Part shown: positions 1-8,209 of the stretch, one piece after another
Layout of the letters: each line of letters starts with the position of its first letter
How positions within the stretch are numbered: position 1 is the first letter of the stretch
NCBI GenBank assembly: GCA_028819295.1
Contig: JAPPMA010000053.1
Location: 55,983-119,982, forward strand
Source: a bacterium
GTDB taxonomy: Bacteria > Actinomycetota > Acidimicrobiia > Acidimicrobiales > Bin134
Reading direction: 5' to 3'
Length of the DNA: 64,000 bases
The notes under the pieces: model-generated
The model's input: the letters and a program-made list of their open reading frames with translations, nothing else
Database searches by the model: none
Told to the model about the DNA's origin: nothing
Made by a program: the position numbers and the translations under genes

Positions 1-529
1 CCGACTTGTAATCGGTGACCACCAAGCCGTCGTCGGTTTCATCGACGCGGTCGATGATGCCTCGGAACGGGACTCCATTGATCTCAACCCTCACGTCCTG
101 CTCGGTGGCAGCCACCCGAACCTTGCCCGGGTCTTCCAACTCCCACAGCCCCTCGATGGCCTTCCAGCCGTTCCACCGGAAATTGCGGCTGGCATTTTCG
201 TCCAGTTCCAGGGACCGGTAGTCCCGGCTGTTCTCCATGTTGGGCCAGACCTCGCGAGCCAGCTCCTTGGCCCGGTCTACCGTGCGGTTCTCCACCGGCT
301 CCTGCATCAGCTTCTCCAGCACCATGTGGGCGAAGGTGCCGGTGACCGCGGCCTCGCCCGGCGGGTCGGGCAGGCGGTCGACGTAGCGGAACTTCCAGCG
401 CCGGGCACACTCCCGATAGGACGAGGCGCTGGAAGGCGACAAGTGTTTGGGAATGTAGCGCTCAGGAATCTCCATGAGCTTGTCGCTGACGGGCTCCTCG
501 GCTCGTTCGACGGATTCTGTCATGGTCAT
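1..529 (-). CDS. PD-(D/E)XK (RecB-type) nuclease domain protein, 3' part outside the window
   Basis: The reading frame opens at ATG 529 (a second in-frame ATG is at 523) and runs off the left edge, so only about 176 N-terminal residues are visible. An N-terminal stretch reading LSPSSASSYRECARRWKFRY is the typical entry of RecB-family PD-(D/E)XK nuclease domains (PF12705-like), where S-x-x-x-x-Y-x-x-C-P/R opens the fold. Further on come a GTFAHMVLE segment, corresponding to the conserved GxxxH region, and GIIDRVDE followed by VVTDYKS, which supply the catalytic Asp and the D-x-K motif. Such proteins cut DNA with Mg2+; stand-alone forms are often annotated as RecB family exonucleases or Cas4-like, but no cas gene is present here. 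The gene precedes nothing visible and lies 29 bp downstream of the parE-like gene on the same strand. Family assignment is good; the exact role is unknown. Confidence 0.8.
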   Translation of the reverse strand, partial: MTMTESVERAEEPVSDKLMEIPERYIPKHLSPSSASSYRECARRWKFRYVDRLPDPPGEAAVTGTFAHMVLEKLMQEPVENRTVDRAKELAREVWPNMENSRDYRSLELDENASRNFRWNGWKAIEGLWELEDPGKVRVAATEQDVRVEINGVPFRGIIDRVDETDDGLVVTDYKS

Positions 530-558
530 GTCTGTTTACCCGATTTCTCTTGTGGCGG

Positions 559-2652
559 TCAGTAGTCGAGGGCTTCGCGGTCGACCAGCTCGCTGTGGGC
601 GATGAGGAAGTCCTTGCGGCGGCCCACGTCTGAGCCCATCAGCGTCTCGAACATCTCCTCCGCGACCTGGGCGTCGTCCAGTGTGAGCTGGCGCAGGGTG
701 CGGGTGGCGGGGTCGAGAGCGCACTCGGCCAGCTCATCGGTGTCCATTTCGCCCAGCCCCTTGAAGCGGGACCACCGGATGTTCTCGGCCTTGCGATTGC
801 CCTTGGACAGCTCAGCGGTGATCTCGTCTCGCTGGGCGTCGGACCAAGCCCGGTGGGTTTGGTCGCCCACCTTGGCGGTGTACAGCGGGGGCTGGGCGGC
901 GAACACCCGGCCCGCATCCAGCATGGGGCGCATGAAGCGGTGGATCAGGGTGAGCAGCAGGCAGCGGATGTGGCTGCCGTCCACATCGGCGTCGCACAGG
1001 ATCACGATGCGCCCGTACCGGGCCTTGGCCAAGTCGAAGTCGTCGCCCGAGCCCGCTCCCATGGCCGTGAACAGGGCTTGGGCCTCGGCGTTGTCCAACA
1101 CCTGCTTCACCGACGACTTGGCCGCGTTCACCACCTTGCCCCGCAACGGCAAGATGGCCATGTTCTCGGCGTTGCGCCCCGCCTTGGCCGGGCCGGCGGC
1201 CGAGTCGCCCTCCACCAGGATCAGCTCGGACTCCGGCCCGTGAACCCGGCAGTCGGCCAGCTTGTCGGGCATCCCGGTGGAGCCCAGCGAGGCGGCTCGG
1301 CGCTTGTTCTCCAGGGTCTGGCGCGCCGACACTCGGTTGATCACCGCGTCGGCAATCTTGGACTGCAAGGCGTTCACATGGCTCTTGGGCCCGGTCTGGA
1401 ACCAGCTCTCCAAACCGTCTTTGAGCACGTTGTAGACGATGGACTGCACCGGCGGCGTGCCGAGCTCCTGCTTGGTCTGGCCTCGGAACTGCGGCTCGGG
1501 CAGGGTCACTTTGACCGCAGCCACCAAGCCCTCCTGCACGTCTTCGCGTTGGGCCCGGTCGTTGCCCTGCTTGGCCAATCGAGCCAGCTTTTTCGATTCG
1601 GCCAGCAGGCTGTCGTTCACCGCCCTGGTGAGAGCCCGCTCAAAGCCAACCAGATGGGTGCCGCCGTGGGGGGTGGGGATGGTGTTCACGAAGGTCAGCA
1701 CCTTGGAGTCGTATCCCCTCACCCAGCGCACGGCGATGTCCACCTGGCACAGCCGGGAGACAACGGACATGGCCCCGTCTACCGGCACCTTCTCTTCAAA
1801 CTCCCCCTCGCCGGGAATGGAGATGACCTCGGTGACGGTCTCTGAAGTCGACAGTTGGCCCACCAGATCGGCCAGTCCGCCGTGGGAGATCAAATCCACC
1901 GGCTCGTTGTCGCGGCCCCGGCGCTTGTCCTCCAGCCTGATCCGCAGGCCGGGCACTAGGAAGCAAGCCTGCTGGGCCCGCTGGCGGATGGTCTCGAAGT
2001 CCACCGCCGCGTCGGGATCGAACATGTCGATGTCGGGCCAGAAGCGGATGCGGGTGCCGGTCTTGCGGGTGGAGCGGACTCGGCGGAGCTTGTGGCCCTT
2101 GGCGAAGCGGTCGCCGTCGAGCTGCCCCGCCTTCTGCTTCACGAACCAGAGCTGCCAGGTGGCGCCGTCTCGGTCGACCTCTGCTCGCAGCCGGGTGGAC
2201 AGGGCGTTGACCACCGATGCGCCCACCCCGTGCAGCCCGCCAGAGGCCCCGTACACCCCGCCGCCGAACTTGCCGCCGGAGTGCAACTCGGTGAGCACCA
2301 CCTCCAGCGCCGAAACCTTCTTGGTGGGATGGGGGTCTATGGGGATGCCCCGCCCGTTGTCGCTGACCTCTATCGAGCCGTCGGCATGCAGGGCCACGTC
2401 GATGCGGGTGGCGAATCCGGCCCCGGCCTCGTCCACCCCGTTGTCGATCAGCTCCCACACCAAGTGCATGAGACCGTCGCTGCCGGTACCCCCGATATAC
2501 ATGCCGGGCCGCTTGCGGACTGCTTCCAGACCTTCCAGGGTGACGATGTCGGAGGCGTCGTAGCTGCCGTTGCCGCTTCCGCCGTTCGGGGGCGTGAGCA
2601 GATCGGCGTTGCGCCCTGGCGCACGGGGAGCAGAGCTGGTCTGGGTCACCAT
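559..2652 (-). CDS. parE: DNA topoisomerase type IIA, subunit B (ParE/GyrB-like)
   Basis: This 697-residue protein is the ATPase and Toprim subunit of a type IIA topoisomerase. The GHKL ATPase shows ELIDNGVDEA (about residue 68), DNGRGIP (about 98) and GLHGVGASVVNAL (about 138). The Toprim domain shows VEGDSA (about 470), LPLRGKVVN and DADVDGSHIRCLLLTL (about 545); these bind Mg2+ at the cleavage site. An N-terminal tail of about 33 residues precedes the conserved core. The start codon lies 7 bp inside the upstream subunit A gene, so the two are translationally coupled. I call it topoisomerase IV-like because the partner lacks a clean GyrA box, but the gyrase/topo IV distinction in actinobacteria is not safe from sequence alone; a gyrBA pair elsewhere in the genome would support the call. 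Confidence 0.85.
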   Translation of the reverse strand: MVTQTSSAPRAPGRNADLLTPPNGGSGNGSYDASDIVTLEGLEAVRKRPGMYIGGTGSDGLMHLVWELIDNGVDEAGAGFATRIDVALHADGSIEVSDNGRGIPIDPHPTKKVSALEVVLTELHSGGKFGGGVYGASGGLHGVGASVVNALSTRLRAEVDRDGATWQLWFVKQKAGQLDGDRFAKGHKLRRVRSTRKTGTRIRFWPDIDMFDPDAAVDFETIRQRAQQACFLVPGLRIRLEDKRRGRDNEPVDLISHGGLADLVGQLSTSETVTEVISIPGEGEFEEKVPVDGAMSVVSRLCQVDIAVRWVRGYDSKVLTFVNTIPTPHGGTHLVGFERALTRAVNDSLLAESKKLARLAKQGNDRAQREDVQEGLVAAVKVTLPEPQFRGQTKQELGTPPVQSIVYNVLKDGLESWFQTGPKSHVNALQSKIADAVINRVSARQTLENKRRAASLGSTGMPDKLADCRVHGPESELILVEGDSAAGPAKAGRNAENMAILPLRGKVVNAAKSSVKQVLDNAEAQALFTAMGAGSGDDFDLAKARYGRIVILCDADVDGSHIRCLLLTLIHRFMRPMLDAGRVFAAQPPLYTAKVGDQTHRAWSDAQRDEITAELSKGNRKAENIRWSRFKGLGEMDTDELAECALDPATRTLRQLTLDDAQVAEEMFETLMGSDVGRRKDFLIAHSELVDREALDY

Positions 2653-5066
2653 CGGGGCATTCCCACGCTCAGGACCACCGTGTGGTCGCCGTCACCGTTG
2701 GCCAGCGGGAACGGAACCGGTGCCTTGGCCGGCTTGCCGTTGTCGTCCACTTCAGCCAACAGGTCGGCCGGGGGGGCCACAACCGCGGTGACCAGCTTGC
2801 CTTCTCCGGTCTGGAGCGTGCCCAGCCCGCCTCGAGCGGTAGACGGGATGTCGGTCACCGGGGTGATGCCCACCAGCCCGGACCTGTTCACCATGATGAC
2901 GGCCTCTTCTCCGCTCACGCCGTCGGCGGCAATGATCCGGTCGTCGCCCCGCAGCTTCATGCCTACCACCCCCGCGGCCCCCCGCCCCTGCACCGGCACA
3001 GGCTCGACCGGGGTCCGCAGCACCCGGCCTTGGACGCTGACCAGCACCATCTCGGCATCCTCCGGTGCGCAGAACGCGGCCACAACCCTGTCTTTGGGCT
3101 TCAGCTTGATCACCTGCTTGGCGGCCCGGCCCTTGTCGGCGACGGACAGGTCGACCCGCTTGACCGTGCCGGCCTCGGTAACGATCACGAGGGGATCGCC
3201 GCCCGGCATTACCAGGGTCAGCACCGCCTCGCTTCGCATGGTTCCGAACACCTCGGACGACCCGGTTCCGCGGCTGCGGCCGGACACCTCGGGGACGGCC
3301 GAAACAGGCGTGGCGATAATCCGGCCCCCCGAGGTGACGGCCAGAACATTTTCGCCGGGATCGGCCTCCACCGAGGCGGTGAGCACGTCGTGGCGGCCGA
3401 ACTGGGACCGGCGCCGCCCTCCGGCCGCCGCCCGGCCCACGACGCCGGTGGTGGACAGCGTGACCACCCACGGCCCATCGGCTGTGGTCGCCATCTCCGA
3501 CACCGGAGTGGGCTCATAGACCGGGGCGTCTTCATGGGACACGATCTCGGTTCGGCGATCCTGCCCAAACCGGTCCGCCAATTCGTCGAGCTCCCTCAAC
3601 ACAATCGTGCGCTGGCGCTGCTCAGAGCCCAAGAGCTTCTCCAGGTCTTCGATCTGGGCGATGAGCTCGTCTCGCTCGTCGATGATCTTCTGCTTCTCCA
3701 AAGCGGTGAGCCGCCGAAGCTGCATGTCCAAGATGTGGGCGGCCTGAATCTCGGTCAGGTTCAAGGCGTCCTGCAACCGATGGCGGGCCTCGGCGGCATC
3801 GTCTGATCCCCGGATGATGGCCACCACCTCGTCGATGCTGTCCAGCGCGATCACGAGCCCCTCCAGGATGTGGAGGCGGTCGCGGGCCCGGCCCAAGCGG
3901 AAGCGGGTGCGCCGCACCACCACGTCGAGGCGGTGGTCGATGTAGTGGCGGCAGAGGTCGTAGAGCCCCACCGTGGTGGGAACCCCGTTCACCAGCACCA
4001 CGTTGTTGATGGCGAAGGTCTCCTCCAGCGGGGTGAGCCGGAACAAGTCGTAGTACAGCTTCTCGGGCACCACATGGGGTTCGCACTCGATGAGGATGCG
4101 CAGCCCGTGGTGGCGGTCGGACAGGTTGCGGGCGTCGTGGACGCCGGGCAGCTTGCCGTCGACGATCAGGTCGTTGATGCGCTTGACCACCTTTTCGGGC
4201 CCGACCATGTAGGGCAGCTCGGTTACCTCGATCCCCTTGCGGCTGCGGGTGAGCTTGACCGGCTTCATCTTGGCCTGGATCCGAATCGAGCCCCGTCCGG
4301 TGGCGTAGGCCTGGCGCAATCCGCCGTCTTCGGAGTCGACCACCCTGCCACCGGTGGGGAAGTCGGGACCGGGCAGCACGTCGAGCAGATCCTCTAGGGC
4401 GGGCTTGGGCCGGCGCTTGGTCATCACCAGCCGGATGGCCTGGGCAACCTCCCGCAGATTGTGGGGCGCCATGTTGGTGGCCATGCCCACCGCGATGCCG
4501 GTGGTGCCGTTCACCAGCAGGTTGGGCAGCCGCCCCGGCAGGCACTCGGGCTCGGTGCTCTCGCCGTCGTAGGTGGGCCGGTGGTCCACGGTGCCCTCGT
4601 CGATCTCGGCCAGCATCTCCATGGCGGCGGCGGCCAGGCGGCACTCGGTGTAGCGGGGGGCGGCCGGGGGGTCGTCGAGGGTGCCGAAGTTGCCGTGGGG
4701 GTCGATCAGGGTGATGGGCCGGGAGAACTCCTGGGCCAGCCGCACGAGGGCGTCGTAGATGGCGGCATCGCCGTGGGGATGGTACTTGCCCATGGTGTCG
4801 CCCACCACCCGGGCGCTCTTGCGGTGGGGCCCGTCGGGGCGGATTCCCATGTTGAGCATGGAGTAGAGGATGCGGCGCTGCACCGGTTTCAGGCCGTCCC
4901 GTGCGTCGGGGATGGCCCGCGAGGTGATCACCGACAGGGAGTAGGCCAGAAACGACTCCGACATCTCCTCGGCCACCGGCACGGGCACGACTTCGCGCGC
5001 AAAGTCAACATCCGTGCCGCGATCTGCCGACACGCTGTCGAGGGACAACTGTGATTGTGGGGACAT
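2646..5066 (-). CDS. parC: DNA topoisomerase type IIA, subunit A (ParC/GyrA-like)
   Basis: An 806-residue breakage-reunion subunit. The winged-helix/quinolone region is [16 protein letters not shown] at residues 94-109, and the catalytic tyrosine is Tyr139 in APRYTECRL. The position equivalent to E. coli GyrA Ser83 is Ala101, while the Asp87 equivalent is Asp105. A coiled-coil linker with [12 protein letters not shown] lies near residue 440, and the C-terminal part carries beta-pinwheel repeats. The canonical GyrA box QRRGGKG is replaced by a weak QGRGAAG, which argues for decatenation (topo IV) rather than supercoiling, although this is inference. The ATG at 5066 has an AAGGGA ribosome site just upstream. 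It forms an operon with the subunit B gene. Confidence 0.85.
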   Translation of the reverse strand: MSPQSQLSLDSVSADRGTDVDFAREVVPVPVAEEMSESFLAYSLSVITSRAIPDARDGLKPVQRRILYSMLNMGIRPDGPHRKSARVVGDTMGKYHPHGDAAIYDALVRLAQEFSRPITLIDPHGNFGTLDDPPAAPRYTECRLAAAAMEMLAEIDEGTVDHRPTYDGESTEPECLPGRLPNLLVNGTTGIAVGMATNMAPHNLREVAQAIRLVMTKRRPKPALEDLLDVLPGPDFPTGGRVVDSEDGGLRQAYATGRGSIRIQAKMKPVKLTRSRKGIEVTELPYMVGPEKVVKRINDLIVDGKLPGVHDARNLSDRHHGLRILIECEPHVVPEKLYYDLFRLTPLEETFAINNVVLVNGVPTTVGLYDLCRHYIDHRLDVVVRRTRFRLGRARDRLHILEGLVIALDSIDEVVAIIRGSDDAAEARHRLQDALNLTEIQAAHILDMQLRRLTALEKQKIIDERDELIAQIEDLEKLLGSEQRQRTIVLRELDELADRFGQDRRTEIVSHEDAPVYEPTPVSEMATTADGPWVVTLSTTGVVGRAAAGGRRRSQFGRHDVLTASVEADPGENVLAVTSGGRIIATPVSAVPEVSGRSRGTGSSEVFGTMRSEAVLTLVMPGGDPLVIVTEAGTVKRVDLSVADKGRAAKQVIKLKPKDRVVAAFCAPEDAEMVLVSVQGRVLRTPVEPVPVQGRGAAGVVGMKLRGDDRIIAADGVSGEEAVIMVNRSGLVGITPVTDIPSTARGGLGTLQTGEGKLVTAVVAPPADLLAEVDDNGKPAKAPVPFPLANGDGDHTVVLSVGMPRW

Positions 5067-5161
5067 GATTCCCTTAGCGGATTCTCGTAGGGGGAAGTTC
5101 GGGTTTTACCCCTGATTAGAAGGTACCCGTCCAGGGTGACAGTTCAGCGGAAATCAGCAGC

Positions 5162-5920
5162 TTACGGTGAGATTCTCGGGGGGCGGGCGCGGCTGAGGCG
5201 CACGATTTGGCCGAACGAGCGAACGGCGGCCCGCAACGCCCCCAGACCCAAGATGGAGACCACCCCGGTGGTGCGGTCGCGGTGGGGCACCGGCACCTCG
5301 AGCATTCGGGCGCCGGATCGGGCCAGCAGTCCCGATATCGCCACGTTGGGGGCAAAGGTGTCGTCGGGAATCACGGCCAGCAGCGGGACCAGAGCGCTCG
5401 ACCGCATCAGCCGGTAGGGGCAGTTCACGTCGGCCAGGCGGCAGCCGAACGCGGCCCGGGCGGTGAGCCGGGCGGCTCGGGTGATGGCCCGGCGGCCGGG
5501 CGATTGATTGCGGCTGGTGCGGATGCCGATCACCGCGTCCGCTTCATGGCGAATCTCCCACAGCTCGCCAAAGGAACCCGCCGGCATCTCGTCGTCGGAG
5601 TCGGTTTGGAACACCCAGCCGGCGGTTGCCGCCCCCCGCCGGTATCCCCGCAAAATGGTGGGTCCGTGGCCGGTGTTGGGCTTGGCGTCCACCACCAGGC
5701 GCCGGTGGCGCTCGGCCACCGCCCGCAGAACCTGCTCGCTGGCATCGGTGGCCCCGTCCACGATGGCCACAAGCTCATAGTCGATGCCCAAGCTGTCGAG
5801 CGTCTCGAGCCACCGCTCGGCCACCTCGCCGACGATCTCCTCCTCGTTGTACACCGGCATCACCGCACACAGCTCCAGCCGGGCGGCCGCTCCGCCGCCG
5901 ACTGCGGCGTCGTCAGTCAC
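5162..5920 (-). CDS. Family 2 glycosyltransferase
   Basis: A 252-residue GT-A fold enzyme. It opens with CAVMPVYNEEEIV, then VAIVDGATDASEQVL, KPNTGHGPTILRGY and the metal-binding QTDSDDEMP, which replaces the usual DxD and places the nucleotide sugar. The layout resembles dolichol/polyprenyl-phosphate mannosyl- or glucosyltransferases (DPM1-like), but no C-terminal membrane segment is evident, so the protein is probably cytosolic or peripheral. Its ATG overlaps the stop of the upstream SDR gene by 4 bp (ATGA), so the two form an operon. The sugar and the acceptor are not predictable here. Confidence 0.8.
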   Translation of the reverse strand: MTDDAAVGGGAAARLELCAVMPVYNEEEIVGEVAERWLETLDSLGIDYELVAIVDGATDASEQVLRAVAERHRRLVVDAKPNTGHGPTILRGYRRGAATAGWVFQTDSDDEMPAGSFGELWEIRHEADAVIGIRTSRNQSPGRRAITRAARLTARAAFGCRLADVNCPYRLMRSSALVPLLAVIPDDTFAPNVAISGLLARSGARMLEVPVPHRDRTTGVVSILGLGALRAAVRSFGQIVRLSRARPPRISP

Positions 5921-6849
5921 GCTTGGGCGCTCTGGGCCAAAAGCCCAGCTTCCTTGTCGGCCAGAACGGCGCCGCTCAGGTCGTAGCGGATGGCGGCGGT
6001 GTTGGGTACCGGGCCATCCCAGCCCGGCAAGAGCCCCCGCTCGTGGCAGAAGAACTGGGCCTCCACGTTGGTCCCATTCAGCTCGCTGGCCTCGGGATCG
6101 GTGGCCAGCCAGGCCACCACCGCGCCGATCACATCGGCGGGCTGGCCGGTGTCCGCGAAGCCGAACTGGGCCATGTCCTGGGCGATGCGCTCGGTGGAGA
6201 TGTAGCCGGGCTGCACATTGAAGGTATTGATGCCGTCTTTGCCGTGCTCCACGGCCAGGAATCCGGCCACCCGGTGAAAGGCGCCCTTGCTGATGCCGTA
6301 ACCCATGCCCCAGCCCCCGTCACCAGCGGCCTCGGTGGGATCGGCGAAGCCCGAGGCTGAGGTGATGTTCACGACGGTGCCCCCGCCCCGCTCGATCATC
6401 TGGGGCAGAAACGCCTTGGTCAGCACCAGCGGGGCCAGGCAGTTGGCCTTCAGGTGATAGTCGAGCAGTTCGATGGGGGTGTCCAGCAGTCGGTCCATGT
6501 GGCCGGGGCCGATGTAGCGCCCGTTGTTCACCAGCACGTCCACCCGGCCCCAGTGCTCCAACGTTGCAGCGGCCGCTGTCTCCAGGGAGTCGAAGTCGAG
6601 CAGGTCGGCGGCCACGATCAGCGCGTCGCCCCCCGCCTCGGTCACCAGCGCCGCGGTCGCCGACAAGCTGCCCGGCAGCGGCGAGGTGTCCGACCGCTGC
6701 ACCGTGGAGGAGTGCTCCCGCTGCTCGCCCTCCTGCACCGTCCGGGCCGACACCGCCACATCAAAGCCCGCCCGGGCCAGATGCGCCGAGCACGCTTTCC
6801 CAATCCCCCGGCTCGCCCCGGTCACAAACGCCACTGGCCGTTCACTCAT
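5917..6849 (-). CDS. Short-chain dehydrogenase/reductase
   Basis: A 310-residue classical SDR with the Rossmann motif TGASRGIG at residues 10-17, a VNNGRYIGPG segment where most relatives read NNAG, an ITSAS serine region and the catalytic YGISK. It contains an unusual insertion of about 30 residues after the second beta strand (EGEQREHSSTVQ and following), absent in typical 250-residue SDRs. I chose the ATG at 6849 (MSERPVAF) rather than an in-frame start 30 bp upstream because conserved sequence begins right after it. The substrate is unknown. It is the first gene of a two-gene operon with the glycosyltransferase. Confidence 0.8.
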   Translation of the reverse strand: MSERPVAFVTGASRGIGKACSAHLARAGFDVAVSARTVQEGEQREHSSTVQRSDTSPLPGSLSATAALVTEAGGDALIVAADLLDFDSLETAAAATLEHWGRVDVLVNNGRYIGPGHMDRLLDTPIELLDYHLKANCLAPLVLTKAFLPQMIERGGGTVVNITSASGFADPTEAAGDGGWGMGYGISKGAFHRVAGFLAVEHGKDGINTFNVQPGYISTERIAQDMAQFGFADTGQPADVIGAVVAWLATDPEASELNGTNVEAQFFCHERGLLPGWDGPVPNTAAIRYDLSGAVLADKEAGLLAQSAQA

Positions 6850-6916
6850 GGCCCGTAGTCTGCTACCTCTGGCCTGCATCGCGCTCGTCGGGCCAGGACC
6901 GGTGTGCTTGTATTTC

Positions 6917-6930
6917 AGCGCTGTAGCGCT
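6917..6930. promoter_or_regulatory. Palindromic operator of the FitAB-type TA operon
   Basis: AGCGCT-GT-AGCGCT is a perfect inverted repeat ending 11 bp before the antitoxin ATG and overlapping the first T of the presumed -10 box TATTGT (6930-6935). RHH antitoxins of this family usually bind such repeats with the toxin to autorepress. Binding here is inferred from position only. Confidence 0.5.
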
Positions 6931-6935
6931 ATTGT
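6930..6935 (+). promoter_or_regulatory. -10 box of the FitAB-type TA operon
   Basis: TATTGT is followed by 6 nt and then the ATG at 6942, so the transcript would begin at or next to the start codon (leaderless). No Shine-Dalgarno is visible. Confidence 0.45.
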
Positions 6936-6941
6936 GTTGGC

Positions 6942-7175
6942 ATGGCTACGATCCAGATCAGGGATGTTTCCGAGGAGGCCTATGAGACGATCCGGCGGCG
7001 GTCCCGTGCGGCGGGCCAGTCGATCCAGGCCTACATGAAGAAGCAGGTCGAGCGCCTCGCTCGCGAACCGGACGAAGACGCCCATTTCGCCGAGTTGGAG
7101 CGCTTCGCACAGTCACACGGGACAGAACTCGACATCGACGTCTTGCTTGCCGACCTCGACAACAGTCGCCGGTGA
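6942..7175 (+). CDS. FitA-type ribbon-helix-helix antitoxin
   Basis: A 77-residue antitoxin. The N-terminus MATIQIRDVSEEAYETIRRR is a ribbon-helix-helix DNA-binding unit of the FitA/VapB type, and the C-terminal acidic part (EPDEDAHFAELERF and ELDIDVLLADLD) is the region that normally wraps the toxin active site. The stop codon overlaps the GTG of the PIN toxin gene by 4 bp, the usual antitoxin-toxin order. An inverted repeat and a -10 box directly upstream suggest autoregulated, leaderless expression. Confidence 0.85.
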   Translation: MATIQIRDVSEEAYETIRRRSRAAGQSIQAYMKKQVERLAREPDEDAHFAELERFAQSHGTELDIDVLLADLDNSRR

Positions 7176-7588
7176 GCTTGAATGCGGTGGTGGTGGACGC
7201 TTCCGCGCTGGTAGCGGCGGTGGCCGACAAAGGCCCCGTCGGAAATCAAGCCCGAGCCCAGTTGCGGGACCGCACGCGGTCGGCGCCGTTCCTTATTGAT
7301 GCCGAGGCCGGCAGCGCCCTGCGCTCGATGGCTTTGCGCGGCAACCTCGACGAACGCTCTGCCGAGTCGGCCCGGCTGCTCGCTGAGCGGACGATCCACC
7401 ACCGCCATCCCCACCACGGTCCGCTGGCGGCGCGCGCCTGGCAGCTACGCCACAGCCTCAGCTTCTACGACGCCCTATACCTCGCTCTCGCCGAGAGCCT
7501 CAACAGCCCCCTTGTCACAGCGGACACCCGGATTGCCCGTGCCCATCCCGACCACCCACTCATCCTCCCCATCCTCCAACCCAGGTAG
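7172..7588 (+). CDS. vapC: PIN-domain ribonuclease toxin (VapC/FitB family)
   Basis: A 138-residue PIN toxin. The four acidic active-site positions are present: Asp9 in VVVDASAL, Glu in IDAEAGSALR, Asp in FYDALYLALAE and Asp in TADTRIAR. PIN toxins of this group cut RNA, often tRNA or rRNA, once the antitoxin is degraded. Translation starts at GTG 7172 inside the antitoxin stop, so synthesis is coupled. Which RNA it cuts cannot be told from sequence. Confidence 0.85.
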   Translation: MSLNAVVVDASALVAAVADKGPVGNQARAQLRDRTRSAPFLIDAEAGSALRSMALRGNLDERSAESARLLAERTIHHRHPHHGPLAARAWQLRHSLSFYDALYLALAESLNSPLVTADTRIARAHPDHPLILPILQPR

Positions 7589-7616
7589 CCGGGGACATTG
7601 CGGATCTGAAGCGTGG

Positions 7617-7652
7617 CCATGCATTAAGCATACTTGCATGTAATTTGCATGG
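7617..7652. repeat. Inverted repeat with repeated GCAT words between convergent genes
   Basis: CCATGCA at 7617-7623 pairs with TGCATGG at 7646-7652; the stretch between carries further GCAT words. It lies between the convergent vapC and SnoaL-like genes, so a weak terminator or a protein site are both possible. There is no U tract. Confidence 0.3.
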
Positions 7653-7666
7653 CTGTCGCCATGGGA

Positions 7667-8155
7667 TCACACATGGCGGATGTCCACATCGTGCCAATCG
7701 CTTTTCAGCTCGTCGGGGGGTTTGGGGAAGGCGCCGCGGGCCCATTGGGGTCGGGCGGTGCGGGCGGTGATGAGCCAGCCCTCGTCGAAGCGGGCCACGT
7801 CGTCGCAGTAGTGAAGGCCCAAGATCAGGTCGCCTGCGCCCGAGTCCTCCGGGCGCATGTGGTAGGCCACCGCCCAGGTCTCGATGTGGCCCTCGTCGGC
7901 GCCCTCCTCCAGGTCGATGTACTGGTTGCCCATGAAGTGCAGGGTGGACTCGAACTTGTGCAGCTCCTTCTCGGTCCAGTCCAGGTAGGGGTCGAGGGCC
8001 CCGGAGATGACCGTCCCGTAGATCTGGCAGTCGGGGTGGAAGCTCGACCGCACCATGTCGAAGTCGATGCGGTCGATACCCCGGGCGTACCGCTGGGGAA
8101 CCTCCTTGATCAGCTCCCGATCCTTCAGCCACCGCACTGTGGATTCGACGTCCAT
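7667..8155 (-). CDS. SnoaL-like / NTF2-fold protein
   Basis: A 162-residue single-domain protein of the SnoaL-like polyketide-cyclase/NTF2 family (SnoaL_4 type): RYARGIDRIDFDMVRSSFHP near residue 23, then HFMGNQYIDLE and a histidine-rich HMRPEDSGAGDLILGLHYCD core. Many members in actinobacteria act on steroid-like or aromatic substrates, often beside acyl-CoA enzymes; the substrate here is unknown. ATG 8155 has an excellent AGGAGG site 5 nt upstream, which decides the start; the same frame stays open far upstream only because it runs antisense to the acyl-CoA synthetase gene. The synthetase gene diverges 54 bp away. Confidence 0.75.
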   Translation of the reverse strand: MDVESTVRWLKDRELIKEVPQRYARGIDRIDFDMVRSSFHPDCQIYGTVISGALDPYLDWTEKELHKFESTLHFMGNQYIDLEEGADEGHIETWAVAYHMRPEDSGAGDLILGLHYCDDVARFDEGWLITARTARPQWARGAFPKPPDELKSDWHDVDIRHV

Positions 8156-8196
8156 CTCGCCTCCTAGTCCCCGCTCCGGCACACTCGGCGTCGCGC

Positions 8197-8202
8197 TACG
8201 GT
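8197..8202 (+). promoter_or_regulatory. -10 box for the acyl-CoA synthetase gene
   Basis: TACGGT is followed by 7 nt and the ATG at 8210; no ribosome site is visible, which fits a leaderless transcript. Confidence 0.35.
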
Positions 8203-8209
8203 TGCCCTC

